Positions 13,407 to 26,970 are shown, numbered from the stretch's first letter. The stretch: 64,000 nt of DNA from Bolinopsis microptera (GCF_026151205.1 NC_087076.1:8904902-8968901); one strand, 5' to 3'. Translations and numbers: made by a program. The notes: generated by a model not told the origin, from the letters alone.

Positions 13407-16400
13407 ACGACCTGTACAGACGTTTGCACGTGCAATATAAAGAATGACAACTATCCACTGGAAGTGGGTGAGAAGTTGAGGTCGAGCAGTGTGAAACTGA
13501 TTGAGGGAGATGTGTTGGCAATCTCTACAAACGTGGTGAAGACTGATGTAGAGGTGTTCTTAGGAGTGGAGCATCAGAATATACACACTCTTCAAAAGGT
13601 AAGAGAAGTTCTGGTTAAGGTTAAATATTGTGTGTTTAATTTTGAAATTACTTATTAAGTTATGAATACCATGATATTCAACTGAAACCTGTTTCCTGTC
13701 ATACCGTGATAGAACATTTATCCTCCCTTATCATAAATTCCGAAACCAAGCATATGCTCTAAAATCTTGTGTCAAATTGGTCAAGCTGTCGTGTTGGTTG
13801 CGTCTAGGTGTTGAACTTTCGTCTGTTTTGATCTCCCGCCGCGCATCTCTCTTGATCTGTCCTGAACTTTCTTGGAGAACTCACCGACTTTTCAGCCTCT
13901 GCTCGCTAACCACCGGTCTATGCGCATATTGGTTTCAGGAGGCGCTCAATCACAGATACCTCCCCTGTTATTCTTCACCGAGCCTGGCACTTTAGTTAAA
14001 CCTGTTAAACTCGGCACAAAAATACCCCTGTCATTACCGCTGAATTTTTAGAAGCATATTATGTGCAGTACTGTAATTCCGAATCTTGGGCGGTTTTCTT
14101 GTGAGGTGCCGACAGAATTTCGGATGAATTCGCATTAACGTAGGAAAGCACATTGTCAAATACTAGTAGTGTGGCTGACTTCATGTCGTTTGAAACTTGT
14201 GATGTTATTGGCTTATTAAGCTTAAATGATCGATAATACGTTGACAAGGTAGAGTGAGAAAGTTGACAAGAGACAGTTTAAAATAAAATAACAGAACACC
14301 GTATAGCGGCGAAGCACGTTGAGTTTACAATACGTTTTAAATAAGTGCAGGTTAACTACCTGTGACTCTGTTAAACGTAAAGTGCCTATTTTTAGTGAAA
14401 ATGACTTATGTTAAATGCTTCTAAATTTGGATGTACAGCGAATAGAATTCAGGCCTCTAACTTTATAAACTGACGCGGGATGGATTCTTGTCAACATAAT
14501 GGAATTTATTCGTGAACAATGCATATTAAATATTTTATGAGCTCTAAAATCCCATGTGATCGAGCATGCTCAAAAGGATCCACTGTAGTGATGTTTTCCC
14601 GAGTGATTTCACGATACCCTTTCAGCTGTTCACGTGGATTCTGTTTAATGATCTATGATCCGAGCCTTTTAAACCGTTATTGATAATTGAGAAATTATCT
14701 GCATACATTTGTTTTGGATGGTGTTATTTTTAGAGGCGAATTGTTAAAGAAACGTGCTGGTAGATTCGGTGCGTGAATTCTTGAGAGTGGGTCTTCTATC
14801 ATGGTGATGTTGGAATGTAGGCTAGAACCTGCATGTTGATCATTCAATCAAATAGTTTGATTTTCACCAGCAACCATTGTAAAGGCCAAACATAAGTATC
14901 AGAATTGTATACTTTGACAAGTAACATCATTACCCGATCTGATAGAAATTTAACGTAACGCGCTAAGGCGAAAAGATAGCTTATTGTAGCCGATTACTGC
15001 TGCGCGCGTCAAAATAAACCACGTGTTTGACCACCTGTTATTTCAGTATGTCATCGAATCGGTGGATAGAGTTCATCACATAGACGATTACAGCACAGAA
15101 ACGCTCTCCAGCAAAGTGCTACAGATAAAGGTGTTATCCGAGAAAGCCGAAGTGTTGATCTTGACTGAAAACTCCGTAAGTACCAATTATCTACAGGCGA
15201 TATCCGCTCTTCAAAGAAACCTTTAACTTGTTTATCACCGACCAAAAGATTGGCACGTCAGACTCAGGGCGTGCCTAAAAACTCCAATTATGAACTAACA
15301 ATCCTTCTCCGCTAACAAACACCACCACTTCCAGGTGTTCACCCGTCCCATCTCCGTTTGCTCCAGCTACATTGACGCAGACTGTGAGAAGTGTATTGCA
15401 GTGCGAGACCCACACTGTGGGTGGTGTGAGATGGCAGGGAGGTGTACTCCTGAACACGAGTGTACGAGTGATGTGTGGCGTGCAGGGGGCGAGTGTACCA
15501 GCATCACCGCCCTGAAACCCAACATGATGAGCATGGGTACTCAGAGAGTGGGAAACATGGTCGCTGTAACCACCAACAATCACTACCCTGAGGGGACTCC
15601 TGTTAGTTGTGATTTTGGGAGGTACGGACTGAAGGAAGCTGCTGTTGGGGAAGATGGTGAAATCACTTGTTTGGTAAGTTAAAAGATTAGCGCTTTTACA
15701 AAACTATCACATCTCTCTGGCTGCCGGCTGACTGTGTTGACTTGGGATACCGACTTGACAGAAAATAATTATCGCGTGTTCATTCCAAGTTCCTTGTTTT
15801 CTGACCTTTTATTTATTTCAGATTCCTTTCCTTAACCCGCCGATAGACGGCCAGCACATGGTGGATTTCTCCCTCATTAGTGGAGACATAGTCCTTGCAT
15901 CATCCGAGCAGGCGTTCACCTTCTTCAACTGTGAATCTTACACCACGTGAGTGCGCCATGCCAGCTTTACTTTTACCTGTGACCTTCATTTGTAGGGGGT
16001 GTTTTCTGCTAACAACTCCAAAGTCGGAGGGGAGTTTACCGTTTGTTGGGGACTAAGGAGTTGGGTAAAACATTAAATTCCTCTCTTTGAAGTGCTGAGT
16101 TAATCTGCTGGGAAAGTTTGCAGATACGATAAGTGATAAGAGCAATAATTCAATTTCGGTGACGGTATATCTGATAAGACCCAGGATATTGCGTAATATC
16201 GGAAATTGAGAAAAACTACCACGAATACCAACACACATCTGTTTGAATTAAGCCTTGTAAGTGAAGAGTAATTTCTAAATCTATCCTTTATCTTTACTAA
16301 ATTCCCCTCTTCCTCAGATGTACATCCTGCACCAGTGCAGCAGTGGGTTGCGGGTGGTGCACGTACGCAAACCGTTGTGACCAGGTCTGTGAACAGATCT

Positions 16401-19400
16401 CAGAACCACATCAGTGCCCAGCCCTGAACTACGGGATCTCATACATTCCTGCTGACTACTCCCATCGACTTGAAATATCCGGCCGTAATCTGCCGCAACC
16501 TTTTGGGGTAAGTACCCTAAGTAGATACAAGATAATTTGGAGTTAGTTTGAGAATTAAGAACTTCCGCCTTGTTCATTTAGCAACAAGTTTCCATGTTCT
16601 TGTCTGCCATAATCAGCAGTGGAAGAGGATGTCCCAAATTTAAAAGCTTCGCATAACATGATTGTTATAATTTCGTAGCGTAACTGTTTGAGATGTCTCT
16701 TGCCATAAATAGTGGATGAAATGGCAAGCTTCGATTTAAAATAAGTGTTTAATGTGCTTGCAAAGTTGAGCGACGGTTAAACGAATTTTAATAGATTTGT
16801 TCAAATTAAGAAATGCGGTTGCTTTATGATGATACACTTAAATGGCAAGCACGCTGCATCACAAATGGACGTGATTTCAAAATACACAACATAACACAAA
16901 AGATATCGTTGCAAAAAGTCAATTACGTCATTAACCGATGACGTCACAATGTCACCATTTTTAACGTCACACTCCGTCATAGCAGGACCAAGACAGTTAC
17001 ACATGTGTAGTCAACATACACGGTGAGGAGACCAGACTCCCGGGTACCTACGTTAACGACACTAAAGTTATCTGTGCTACAAACCACACGTTTAACAGTC
17101 CTGCTACCGCTGGTGAAGTCATCTCCCCCGTCAAGGTTCGTTAGATCTAAAGATTGTCTTATCTCTTGATAATATCCTTACAATATCAGCAGGGGAGAGT
17201 TCATAGTTGACACTTGACATAATATGTACTTGATGATCACAGCATCAACATTCTATAACTAGATATTTTCCTTTCCAGGTGCTCTGGAATACCAAAGAAA
17301 TTGAATCAGAACGACAACCCGAAATAGACATCTACCGTTGTGGGGTCCTTGGTAAGGACTGCAGTTCCTGTCGTGCTAACTCCATGCTGAGAAGGTGTGG
17401 GTGGTGCGATGAACTCTCCCAATGTCTCCTCCAGACTGGAGGGTCCAACATATGTCCGGGAGCGTACAGTTCAGTCTGTGTCGGTCTCACTGTCGAGTCA
17501 TTTGAACCTAAACATGGTCCGGTGGAGGGTGGAACTCTGGTGACTATCAGGGGTACTAACTTGGGAAGTAGACCTACAGACATCACTTCTATCAAGATAG
17601 CAGGTCAGTAAAGTTATAGATTTAATCTCTTTAGTCTGCACTGTTTTCGGAGAACTATGTTTATCAAAAAACTGCTCATCCCTTAAAACTTAAAAACAGA
17701 AATCAATGAAACTTTAACTTACTCATTCCCTCAGGATTACCCTGCGAGGTACAGACAGAAGGGTTTGAAGTGTCCCGAGCAGTAGTCTGCCAGACATCCC
17801 CTAGTGGAGTGCCTAAACACGGCTTAGTGGAGGTCACTACTAGTGGGGACCAGTACATTTACCCTAACTTCATGTACTATTACAAGGTAAGGGCAACCTA
17901 GATTCAGCTGTTTATTTATTATAAGTACTGTATATTGTACGTTTTCTGATTATTTGTTATTAAATGTTCTCACTTAGCTACAACAAGCCTCACCTCTAAC
18001 ACCGTCTATCCCACAGAAACACAAGGTTAACGACGTGTCACCTCGTTGTGGTATCGCTGCTGGTGGAACTGATCTCACCATCTCTGGAGACGAGCTTAAT
18101 ATCGGGGTTTCCATGTCTGTTATTGTTGCTGGTACCATGTGTGACGTCATCGACAAGGCTACCCAGAAACAAGTGTCCTGTACCACCAGAGCAGGAGTGA
18201 TCGGAGAGTCCAACCTTCAGGTTAACATTGACGGTGGAATGGTTAACAGCCCCTTCCTGTTCCAAGTGGTGGAAAACCCGATACCTCAGTCTCTGAGCAT
18301 TAACAGTTCCATAAGCTCAGGAGGGATCCCAATAGAGATTGGCTTTAAAGAAGGGTACAGGCTTGAGTGCGTTCAGAAACTGTCGCTTATATTCGAGACT
18401 GTCAACAGAGTCAACGGTGAAAATAAATGTGAGAAATCAGGTTCCAAATTCTTGTGTAAAACTCCCACATTGGACATGGACATGGCAGGGCTCTCGGACC
18501 TTCCTGTATCTTATGTGACTGCCCATCTGAAGGCTGACAACCATCTGATAGCACTGAATCCTTTCCCTGTCCACGCTGATCCTATACTTGATCCTGTTAA
18601 TAATACTAATGAAGGTTTTTATTTAACTTATTTGTATGACAAACCCTATAAATGTAATCGTTTTTAGTTTTATTCTGCCTCACAAGGAGTGCTTGTTGAA
18701 AATCAAGTTACCATACGACCATAATAGATTAAGTTTTAAAACGTTCATTCTTTTCAGATGGTTTTATTGAGTGGCCTCTCTCTGGTGGACAGCAGTTTGT
18801 CATTAACGGACAAGGTCTGAACAAAGTTTCCGGTCTAGAGGTTTTTGTCGGAGGTCTTGCTGTAACTATAAACGACATAACCGAGAACCTCATTATCATC
18901 ACACCACCCAACTACAATACCTACAAGGAACACAAAGCCCAGATGAAGGCACTCTCCCGCCCTAAGCGTGAGGGGTCACGCAAGTTGCGTGAGGCTGATG
19001 ATGACGTCACAGATGCACCTGACAAGCGTTCTCACGACAAGAAGTATTCGTCGGAGTACATGGCGATCGTGACAGTGAAACTTGGAAACTGGAAGCACAC
19101 AGCAGGAAAGCTTTACTACACCAAGAGCCCTTCGGGTGGTATTCCTTATGTGGCTATCATCATCCCTATTGCTGGTTTTATTGTTCTAGTCGTCCTCCTG
19201 TCATATGTGGGACTCAAGTAAGTTCACATAAACCTCTGATATTATTATATCTTACATTGCTATTTAAATATTCAGACAACATTTTTGACATGTTTTTGTA
19301 AAATTCTGAATTATTTCTAACCAAACAAATTTTTCTAGATATCACAGAAGCCAGCGGTCTCATCGTCGAACTCTCAAAACGGTCCGCATGCACATGGAGA

Positions 19401-21760
19401 AACTGGAGATGCGAGTGGCAAACGAATGCAAAGATGCGTTCACTGCACTCCAAATGCAGCTGACGGACGTAAACGGAAACATTGCCGAAATTCCTTTCCG
19501 ACCTTTCTCGGACTTCATGTCGAGTGTTTTGTTTCCCGGCACAGAAGCTGAAACTAAGATCTTCTCGCCAGACTGAGTGCTCCCAGCTCTAAGGTGGTGG
19601 AGACAGCACGGTTAGCTCAGTTCAGACGACTGTTAAGAGATAGGGCCTTCTTGCATAAGTTCGTCGAGGTTGTGGAGGCTGATCCACACTTTGATGTGGC
19701 AGCCAAGTGTAAGATGGCCAGTTTGTTGGTCATCGTCATCGGCAACGACATGGGCTACCTCACTGAGGTTCTCTTCTCATTGATGGAGAAGTTGATAGAC
19801 AAGTTCCTGGCAAAGAAGAACCACCCTCAACTGCTGCTCCGGAGAACGGAGAGTGTAGCTGATAAACTCCTCACTCACTGGCTCAACTACTGTTGTTACC
19901 AGTATCTCCGACAAAACGCAGGAAATGCCATCTTCACCCTTTTCTCTGCCATCAAACAACAGCTGGACCTGGGACCTCAAGACGAGATAACGTACGAGGC
20001 TAAACTGAGTCTGAACAACGAGAAGATGTTAAGAGAGACAATCGAGTTTAAACCTATTGTAGGGACTGTCCGGGATCTTAACAAGAAGGAACATTCCGTC
20101 ACCTTACTGACTTGTGACAGTATCAGACAAGCAAAACGAAAGGTACAGTTTAATAAGAAGACCTCTTGATTTTTTTGACCTGTTCAGTTTCTGAGAAAGT
20201 AGAGAACAACATTTAAATTGTATCTCTTTTCAACATGTATTTGGTATAACTTTCAAATAAGTTAATCGAATGAAAGCTTAATTCGCCACTTTTCAGGTTA
20301 TCGAATCAGTACACCGAGGTAAACCCGCCTCTCAAATCCCCTCGATTGAATCCTTCGATCTCATGTACATCAGAACAGGGAACACCCCAATGATCCTCCG
20401 TGAGAATCAGGCCCCAATCGTGGAGGGATGGAGAAAGCTGTGTACTCTAGCGGACTACAAGATAGAAGATCCTACTCCAGTTCTCGCGATGATACCACTC
20501 AGCACAGACTCCGAACACAGCTCTCTCAGTCCTACTACTGACAGGAGGAAAGCTAGCTTCCTGACTACTAAGCGATACAGGAGTAAGGGTAACCTGATAA
20601 CAGCGGGAATGAACACGAGTGACACTGACAAGTCGGAAGAGCGACACCAGGTCTATCACCTGGTGAAACCTGGTTGCGACATCAACGAGTCTGACACCCT
20701 CCTCAGCACCAAGATGATGTCCGAGGTAAGAACATTTTTTATCAACTCTGAGATATTTGAATTGTTTGCAAATATAACTAAGTTGAAAAAATTTAGAGGG
20801 GATGCGTTTGTTTGTTGATTGATTTGTTCTCTGTCCATATTGATATTTTACCACATATCCTCTAACCCCTCCTCTCCCCAGGTGTTCCTTACCCGTTTAT
20901 TGTCAACTAAAGGTACCCTACAACCCTACGTAGACGACCTCCTGGGTAACGTTTTCATGTCACGTGAAAGAGTCCCTCCGGCTGTTAAGTACCTGTTCGA
21001 CTTCCTGGAGCGTCAGGCTCAGCGGCATAACCTACTTCACAATCAGGTACGTGATTATCCTCGGCCTTTTCAATCTGAATTCTGATTTTAAGTGTTCTAC
21101 TTTTGTCTTTCTACACTTTCATCCTCTCCTATATCAGGATATCGAATTAACGGCCCTTATTTCCAGGCTTGTATTCACACGTGGAAGAACAACAGTTTGT
21201 CACTTCGGTTCTGGATGAACGTGATAAAGAATCCTCAATTCCTATTTGACATCGACCAGACCCCTACTATCGACTCTTCTCTGAATATCGTGTGTGGCGT
21301 GTTTATGGACTCCTGCTCGACCTCAGATAAGGGGCTTACAAAGGATTCTCCTATAAACAAACTCCTGTACGCTAAAGATATTCCAAGATACAGGAAACAA
21401 GTCCAGAAACACTACGAACAGGTAGGCTGAACAGAGATTAAGGTTTAGCCGGTAGTCGGCTAGTATTGCTGTTTTAAAAACACTCAATCTCCCCTCAAAA
21501 TGATTAAGATAAAGTTTTTTCATGAACTAAAACTCTCCCTCCCTCAGGTGTCGTCCCTCCCTCCAGCACCATTAGACTTCCTAACAGGTCTCCCTCCTAC
21601 TGGCCTCAACTCCACCGTGGCCGTCTCAGAGCTCCTACAAATCGCCAGCAAGTACTCCAAACAGTTACAAACTTCTTTTGGACCCGACTCACCCTCTCTT
21701 AACCTAAAATTCACATCCATCATTGACGCTAGCTTAATGACAGCTCCCAATTTAGTGTAG
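13407..21760 (+). CDS. Plexin receptor, 3' fifteen exons (5' end outside window or not found)
   Basis: Plexins are single-pass semaphorin receptors whose intracellular split RasGAP domain acts on Rap/R-Ras-type GTPases. The exons are 13407-13598, 15047-15175, 15335-15673, 15822-15946, 16318-16507, 16983-17135, 17279-17603, 17735-17886, 18017-18614, 18758-19217, 19339-20142, 20297-20725, 20882-21046, 21167-21421 and 21548-21760. All have GT-AG borders and matching phases, giving about 1,509 residues. In order I see the end of the Sema domain (first two exons), three PSI domains with the CGWC core (exons 3, 4-5 and 7), IPT/TIG domains (exons 5-10), a transmembrane helix (IPYVAIIIPIAGFIVLVV, about 19138-19191) and the GAP domain. 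Both GAP blocks are present: RRTESVADKLL in exon 11 and LRFWMNVIKNPQF in exon 14, with a Rho-binding insert in exon 12. Exon 11 has a frame break near 19560-19590. The N-terminal Sema portion is missing. Confidence 0.96.
18958..18969 (+). other. Furin-type cleavage motif RPKR in the plexin ectodomain
   Basis: Exon 10 encodes SRPKREGSRK about 60 residues before the transmembrane helix, followed by another basic patch (KRSHDKK). RPKR fits the proprotein-convertase rule R-X-K/R-R. Vertebrate B-type plexins are known to be cut by convertases in the same juxtamembrane region. Cleavage here is inferred. Confidence 0.5.
19556..19596 (+). other. Frame break inside plexin exon 11
   Basis: Upstream the frame reads a conserved plexin block (IPFRPFSDFMSSVLFPGTEA) and stops at TGA, 19574-19576. 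The next conserved block (VVETARLAQFRRLLRDRAFL) is in the frame starting one base earlier. Exon 11 is 804 nt, but the flanking exon phases need 805 or 802. No intron fits between two conserved blocks so close together, so this is a one-base loss: an assembly error, an allele, or a real lesion. Confidence 0.85.
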
Positions 21761-23440
21761 TGTTTTCACGGTTTATTAGTTGATTATTTAGATAATTCGT
21801 TAATTGGTGAATTGATAAGTCGATTGCTAGGTACATGTTTTTTACGGTCGAGCCGATGTTACAGGTTGAGTGAACTGTGCAACTGTTTTTGAGTGGTTAG
21901 GGTTCGTTATGATTGATGCTGTTGTACTTGTAGAGCTATGATAGCAATGTTTTTACTGTTTTATTGGTGATGTGGAAATGCTGACAGCTGGCCGATTATT
22001 CGACGATTATAAGCGAAAACATTGAATAAATTGCTGATATAATCCGTTTATATAAGCTGTGCCTCACACTCGTTGTTGATATTATTGTAGATTATTTGTA
22101 CAAATACTATAATTTTGACGAAGTTTTATATACCAGAATGAGTTACGATCCAATTTTTGAAATGTCCAAAAAATTGAATCCTTTCATAATAATAAATTTG
22201 CATTCGATGGTGGAATATTTTGCTCTGCCTGATCGTAGCCCTTTCTCTTTTTTTCTCGGAGGAAGTTCAGATATTTGCAGGACATTGTTGAATATCAAAT
22301 AGTTAGTCTCCGTGACGAGGTGACCCGGTAACAGTTTAGCTGCAATGTCCAAACCTCCTTCGAAACAATACACCAGATAAATTTCCTGTTTTACGCATTG
22401 TTTGTTATTCATCTGCTTCAAATACTTTAAAACAATAGCGGGGTTAGTTACCTTCTTAAGTTTACTAACTTTACTCTAGGGGTTTACAAATGTTTATCCC
22501 GCACTGGGAACTTTATTTTACTAATTCCAGTCGCTAAGTTATAATGTTCACGTCATCTTTGTTTTTCCCCGTTTCAATGTTGACTGTTAAGTACTTTTTA
22601 ACAAGTTTGTACGAAAGTTGGCTTTAATGCATTTAAATCCCAGAAAGAGATATGAAAACGCATGGAATTGATGAAATCCATAATCAGTAATTGTTAAAAA
22701 CCGGTTGATGTTCTATTATCTATTTGAAATCTTATTTATAGGTTATTGTTTAGAAGTTAATCATAACTAAAAATCAATATTTTCAAAATTTTCACGATTA
22801 CAATTAACAAAAATAATGTGAAAGTAAATTTGCTTAAGACTTTCCGCATTGTTAAAGGAGATATTTTATAAGTCGAATGTGTAAAATTTCAATTGTTTTT
22901 AATCCATTTTGGACTTAAATTATTTATATAAAAGAATTTTCTCATCTTTTATCTAAAATAAATCGCCGTTTTATTTGGTTTGACTTAAGAAATTGAACTT
23001 ATAGGCGTCTTGCCCATGGAATGGAACAAGCTAAGCTAAGTTACATAAACTCGGTCACTAGGGTTTGCATTTTCTGTCCAAAATATTTTATCGAGAAAAT
23101 CGATAAATTTTTACATTTTAGTAATTATCGAAATAATACCGTTTATCGGTCGATAATTTGGCCATCGAATTTGAGTTCGTAAAATCAAAGAAGTAAGTAA
23201 AATAGGTTCATAGTCAAAAGCTTATATAATATTGAAACGTAAATACAACGTTTGACGTCACGTCGTGGACGCTAGATTTCCATTCACTATAACTTTAAGT
23301 ATAAGTATAATGTATAATGTATAAGCTCTAATCAGCTCACTTCATAATAATAATATTGATAAATTATGCTTTAACTAGGGAAACACTTGAAATGCGAGCC
23401 CTAAACAATCGAATTCCTTTTTAACTAGCTTGTCACGTGA
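21761..23440. other. Plexin 3' UTR and intergenic DNA
   Basis: A polyadenylation hexamer AATAAA at 22025-22030 lies 265 bp after the plexin stop and is the likely 3' end. The rest is AT-rich, with no exon, RNA gene or clear repeat recognised. Confidence 0.5.
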
Positions 23441-23790
23441 CCAAAAAAGTTTTTGTCTATGACTTTCCAGGGAAGCATTTTTACCCTATGGCTATACGTC
23501 ATGAAAGTGATTCGGAATTTAACGGGTGATACTCGTAAAATATCTGTTCCAGTCCAACTCGGCGCGTGTCCTGGTAGGTTGTAAACCTACAATTCTGAAT
23601 TCGGGATCAGCGTCCAAAAATACACCGAATTAGATAACTTTCATACCCTCAGGGCCTTGTAGGTTTACAACCTTATACCAGGACGCGCGCCGAGTTGGAC
23701 TCGTCGACAAACAGATATTATACGAGTATCACCCGTTAATCAGGGCCTTTTCACAAGAATTTTCCTAAAATTTGCGATTTAGTGGGAGCG
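23441..23790 (-). repeat. Composite interspersed repeat with nested inverted arms
   Basis: Read on the minus strand, the flanks (GATTCGGAATCAC-like, AAAATGCTTCCCTGG, GGTCACGTGAC, AGGGCTCG) match 54,010-54,225 on the plus strand. Inside sit two inverted arms, 23520-23592 and 23655-23738, ending in TAACGGGTGATACTCGT and its complement. The segment between the arms also matches the 54-kb copy (TCGGTGTATTTTTGGACGCT). A more diverged relative lies at 26,228-26,310. Confidence 0.75.
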
Positions 23791-24077
23791 GTTAAATTAA
23801 ATGACGAGAACACACAAATCAATGGCAAAGAACTGTGGATCTTCAGATAAAATTAGTTTTAAAATAAGTCATATTTGGATGCATTAGATACAGGTATGAT
23901 TGATGATATGATGATTAATGAAAGTGCAGGTGGGCTAGTGTGGGAAGTGTTATTTAGATTAGATTAGTGTGGGAAGTGTAATAAGATGAGATAATGGTAA
24001 GAATGCAATTGTTGTAGGTTGTAGGCCATGAAATTCAGGAGACAGGACGGTGTATGGCTCCATGATAAAGTGAGTCA

Positions 24078-25895
24078 TACAAGGAATACAAGGAATACAA
24101 GGAATACAAATTTAAAATCTTAAGCTACAATAGTAACTGTTAAGATAATAACAATATCATAAGATTTGAATTTATTATATTAATATAACTTAAACTAAAG
24201 TGAAAAATAAAGATTATGACAAAAAATATTTTGTTTACAGTCGCCTTGGTTATAATGCTGTAAGTAATGCTTGAGCCAGGCCACTTTGCACTCGTTGTTA
24301 CGCGAAAAGAAACAAAAGCGCTGGTACAGTGATTTTCAGTGTTCATGTACTGGCCAGAGAGTCGACGAATTTCTTGCGGTTGTTAAAACACGTAGTGGCA
24401 AATCTAGCAACGACTCTCGTGAGGTGGACTTGACTTTCATTCGTGATTAATTCAATGATTTCACTATTGTTGCTGATGAATTTGAGGACGTTTGCTCCAG
24501 GGATGACAGTGTAAACATAACAAGATGTCGCAGATGGTTTGATTAAATTTGATATGATTGATTGGATCTTGTCTAGGACTTTTCGCCTCGATGCAGCGTT
24601 AAGATCACAATGGTTAAGGAAGTGATCTTCATTCTCAATGATACCAGAACCTAAGACTATATTGCACCAGGAGCATATTCGCTCATCGCGAGGAGTTTGA
24701 TTATATCGGCCAAGTTCAATTTCGAGTCGATGTGCACTGATCCGCAGTCTTGTGATAATGATATTAGCACGGTCTGCATATTTGATGACACTGTCTAGGT
24801 AATACTCTTTGTTAAATTTGGATTTTAGGTCACGATAGAATTCTAATTTCCGAGAAGTGTTGATACACTGATACAGGATCCCCAATATTCTCTAAAGCTA
24901 CTTTTCAAAGTTTTAGTAATGACGTGTGGTGTGAATATTTTACTCCCGATGGGTCGTGTTGATTGCGGAGGAATTCGTTTCTTGAAACCGTTGTGAATAA
25001 GAAAGTCCTCTTTTGGTGGTTTTGCGATACTCGGGTTTCTTTCGAAAATTGACTTGGAGTGATTGTTTTTGAGTGTGCGGTAGGCTGTGACATGATCGGT
25101 AGAGAAACATGGGTCTAGCGCGAGGACAGGCTCCAAACCCCTGTACCAGTCCAATTTCATGTTCATCTGTTCTTTGAAAGCTAAGGATACAAGGGAGTTA
25201 TCTTTGAGATTTTTCAAGCGTTGGCTATATTTGAGAGTGAGGTTAATACATTCATAGATTAATGGGTAGCGGCCTGACTCACCCCAGACGCCTGCGTTGC
25301 TGGTTTTACGATTTACACCCAGTGACCATTTAAGAAAGTGAAGGTGAACTTTTTCGCTGTTCAGAAGACTTATTTTCTTGAGGATACTAGTTTGAAATTT
25401 TGTTTTTGTGTCGGGATCCATATTGAGATCGACTTGTTTTGTTATGTGTTTTATGATAGCCATATTAGGTGTGTAAATAGGCGCTTCGTAAAGAACGATA
25501 GGTTTAATAAGAGCGTCAAAGAGTGTTGTTAGAGAACGGAATGATAATTTGGATTTGTTTACTGAGCTTTTCATGCCATAAAGTGCACGCATGGCTTTCT
25601 TTTTGAGCTCAGTTCGGGCATTTGTGAATGTGCCGGATTTGTGTATTTCGATTCCTAGATAACAGTATGACTCGACTTCTTCTAACAAGTGATTACCAAT
25701 TTTGAGGGGAACCGGCTGATAATTATCGAAGCGGGAATTAAATTTCATGAGTTTAGTTTTATCTGCATTAATTTCGACGCCCCATTCCAAGCAGAAATTG
25801 TTCAAAGCATCGAGTTGCTTTTGGAGGGTTTTGGGGTCCAGTGCCAAGAGTATCAGATCATCTGCCCATAGTAAGTGACTGATAAGTTGGTTCAT
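24078..25895 (-). mobile_element. 5'-truncated non-LTR retrotransposon, 3' half of the reverse transcriptase (LINE A copy 1)
   Basis: The copy begins inside the reverse transcriptase palm at LLWADDLILLALD (the A/FADD catalytic motif). It continues through a thumb region with VEINADKTKLMKF and CYLGIEIH, and ends with a C-terminal cysteine/histidine motif, CSWCN...NEDHFLNHC. The protein is split over two frames: 25895-24843 and 24885-24343, so there is a frameshift near 24,860. The 3' end carries short repeats (AAGGAATAC units, 24078-24110, plus strand), a common LINE tail. It shares domain layout and motifs with the plus-strand copy at 50,334-52,076. Truncation at the 5' end is typical of LINE insertion. 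The clade is not determined. Confidence 0.93.
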
Positions 25896-26227
25896 TAGTT
25901 TTTAGGGATCATATGATCGTTTTAGGGAACTTCCGCCCTTGTGTCATGTGATCGACTTCCGCCCTTGTGTCTTCGCCCTCGTGTCTTCCACCCTCGTGAC
26001 TGGTTCCCATGTATAATAGCCATTAGATTTAGTTTTAATGTTTAGTTATTAAGTTTCATTGTAATATGTAGCAATTTGACGATTCTTCCATATGATTCCG
26101 GTGATTAGGTTTCAAATTCATGATTGGTAGAATCTCTCGAGCGAGCAATCACTCTGAACTTGAACTTTTGGATGTTCCTAAAAGGGCCCTTGGATCTGCA
26201 ACTTGAATAGATGTATTTGTGAACAAT

Positions 26228-26310
26228 GATTCCAAATCACCCCACATGAGATAGGGTTAGAATGTTCCCCGACGAAAAAGCTGTTTCGTCGTTTCGATCA
26301 CGTGACATGA
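26228..26310 (+). repeat. Diverged fragment of the 23.4-kb / 54.0-kb repeat family
   Basis: The order GATTCCAAATCACC, then AGGGTTAGAATGTTCCC, then TCACGTGACATG follows the layout of the copy at 54,100-54,185 with many substitutions. Confidence 0.6.
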
Positions 26311-26638
26311 CCACATTATAGTGAAGTTGGTCTCGTAGGGTTAGGAATTGGGTTACTATATGACATCGGATCTCATCTAATCATCAACTGGTTATAGGTT
26401 TCAGGTCATTATTATTGAAACTAATTAGTAGAAGAAAGCCTGTTCTTCCTTTTTCTTAAAATTTGTTAATACCTATCTCTTTTGCCATCCAAAATATCTA
26501 ATTTATTCAAACCCTGATCCCTCTTATATTATTATTTCATCAATTGAAATTATTCTGCCTGACAATTTATGATGGCGCGTTTTGTCACTTTGTGTACCTT
26601 ATGTGACACTGTTGCTAGCTACATAATGTTTGACATTG

Positions 26639-26970
26639 TATGGAAGCGCATGTGTGTCAAAAAAAATAATGATACACATGCGCTAGCAGGTTTACTATGT
26701 AAATCAATAGGTGGCCCATGTGTGTCATTTTTGTAAAATTGCTGTAAAATCTCTATATAATATTCTAATCGCTATCTTTATCTATTTATCTATGTATTTT
26801 ATCCTTATCTACTTTATCTTTAAACTCCTCTCCGCTCGCCTCCCGTGTGAAACGAGCGCGCCTGCATGCTGCACTGGCGCGAAAGCACATGGTCGGTTAG
26901 GTGAAAACGCGTGTTGCTGCACAGGCTATGCCTATATTTATATATTTTTTGACACACATGCGCTTCCATA
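26639..26970. mobile_element. 332-bp inverted-repeat element (MITE) with a GACATTG target duplication
   Basis: The ends are TATGGAAGCGCATGTGTGTC and its reverse complement, forming inverted repeats of about 27 bp. GACATTG flanks both sides (26632-26638 and 26971-26977), or 8 bp with one mismatch. A 7-8 bp duplication suggests a hAT-like mover, but the superfamily is inferred. There is no coding capacity. Confidence 0.75.

Noticed and set aside
19556-19596. Programmed -1 ribosomal frameshift in the plexin
   Set aside because: The sequence lacks a convincing X XXY YYZ slippery site, and a one-base error or allele is simpler.
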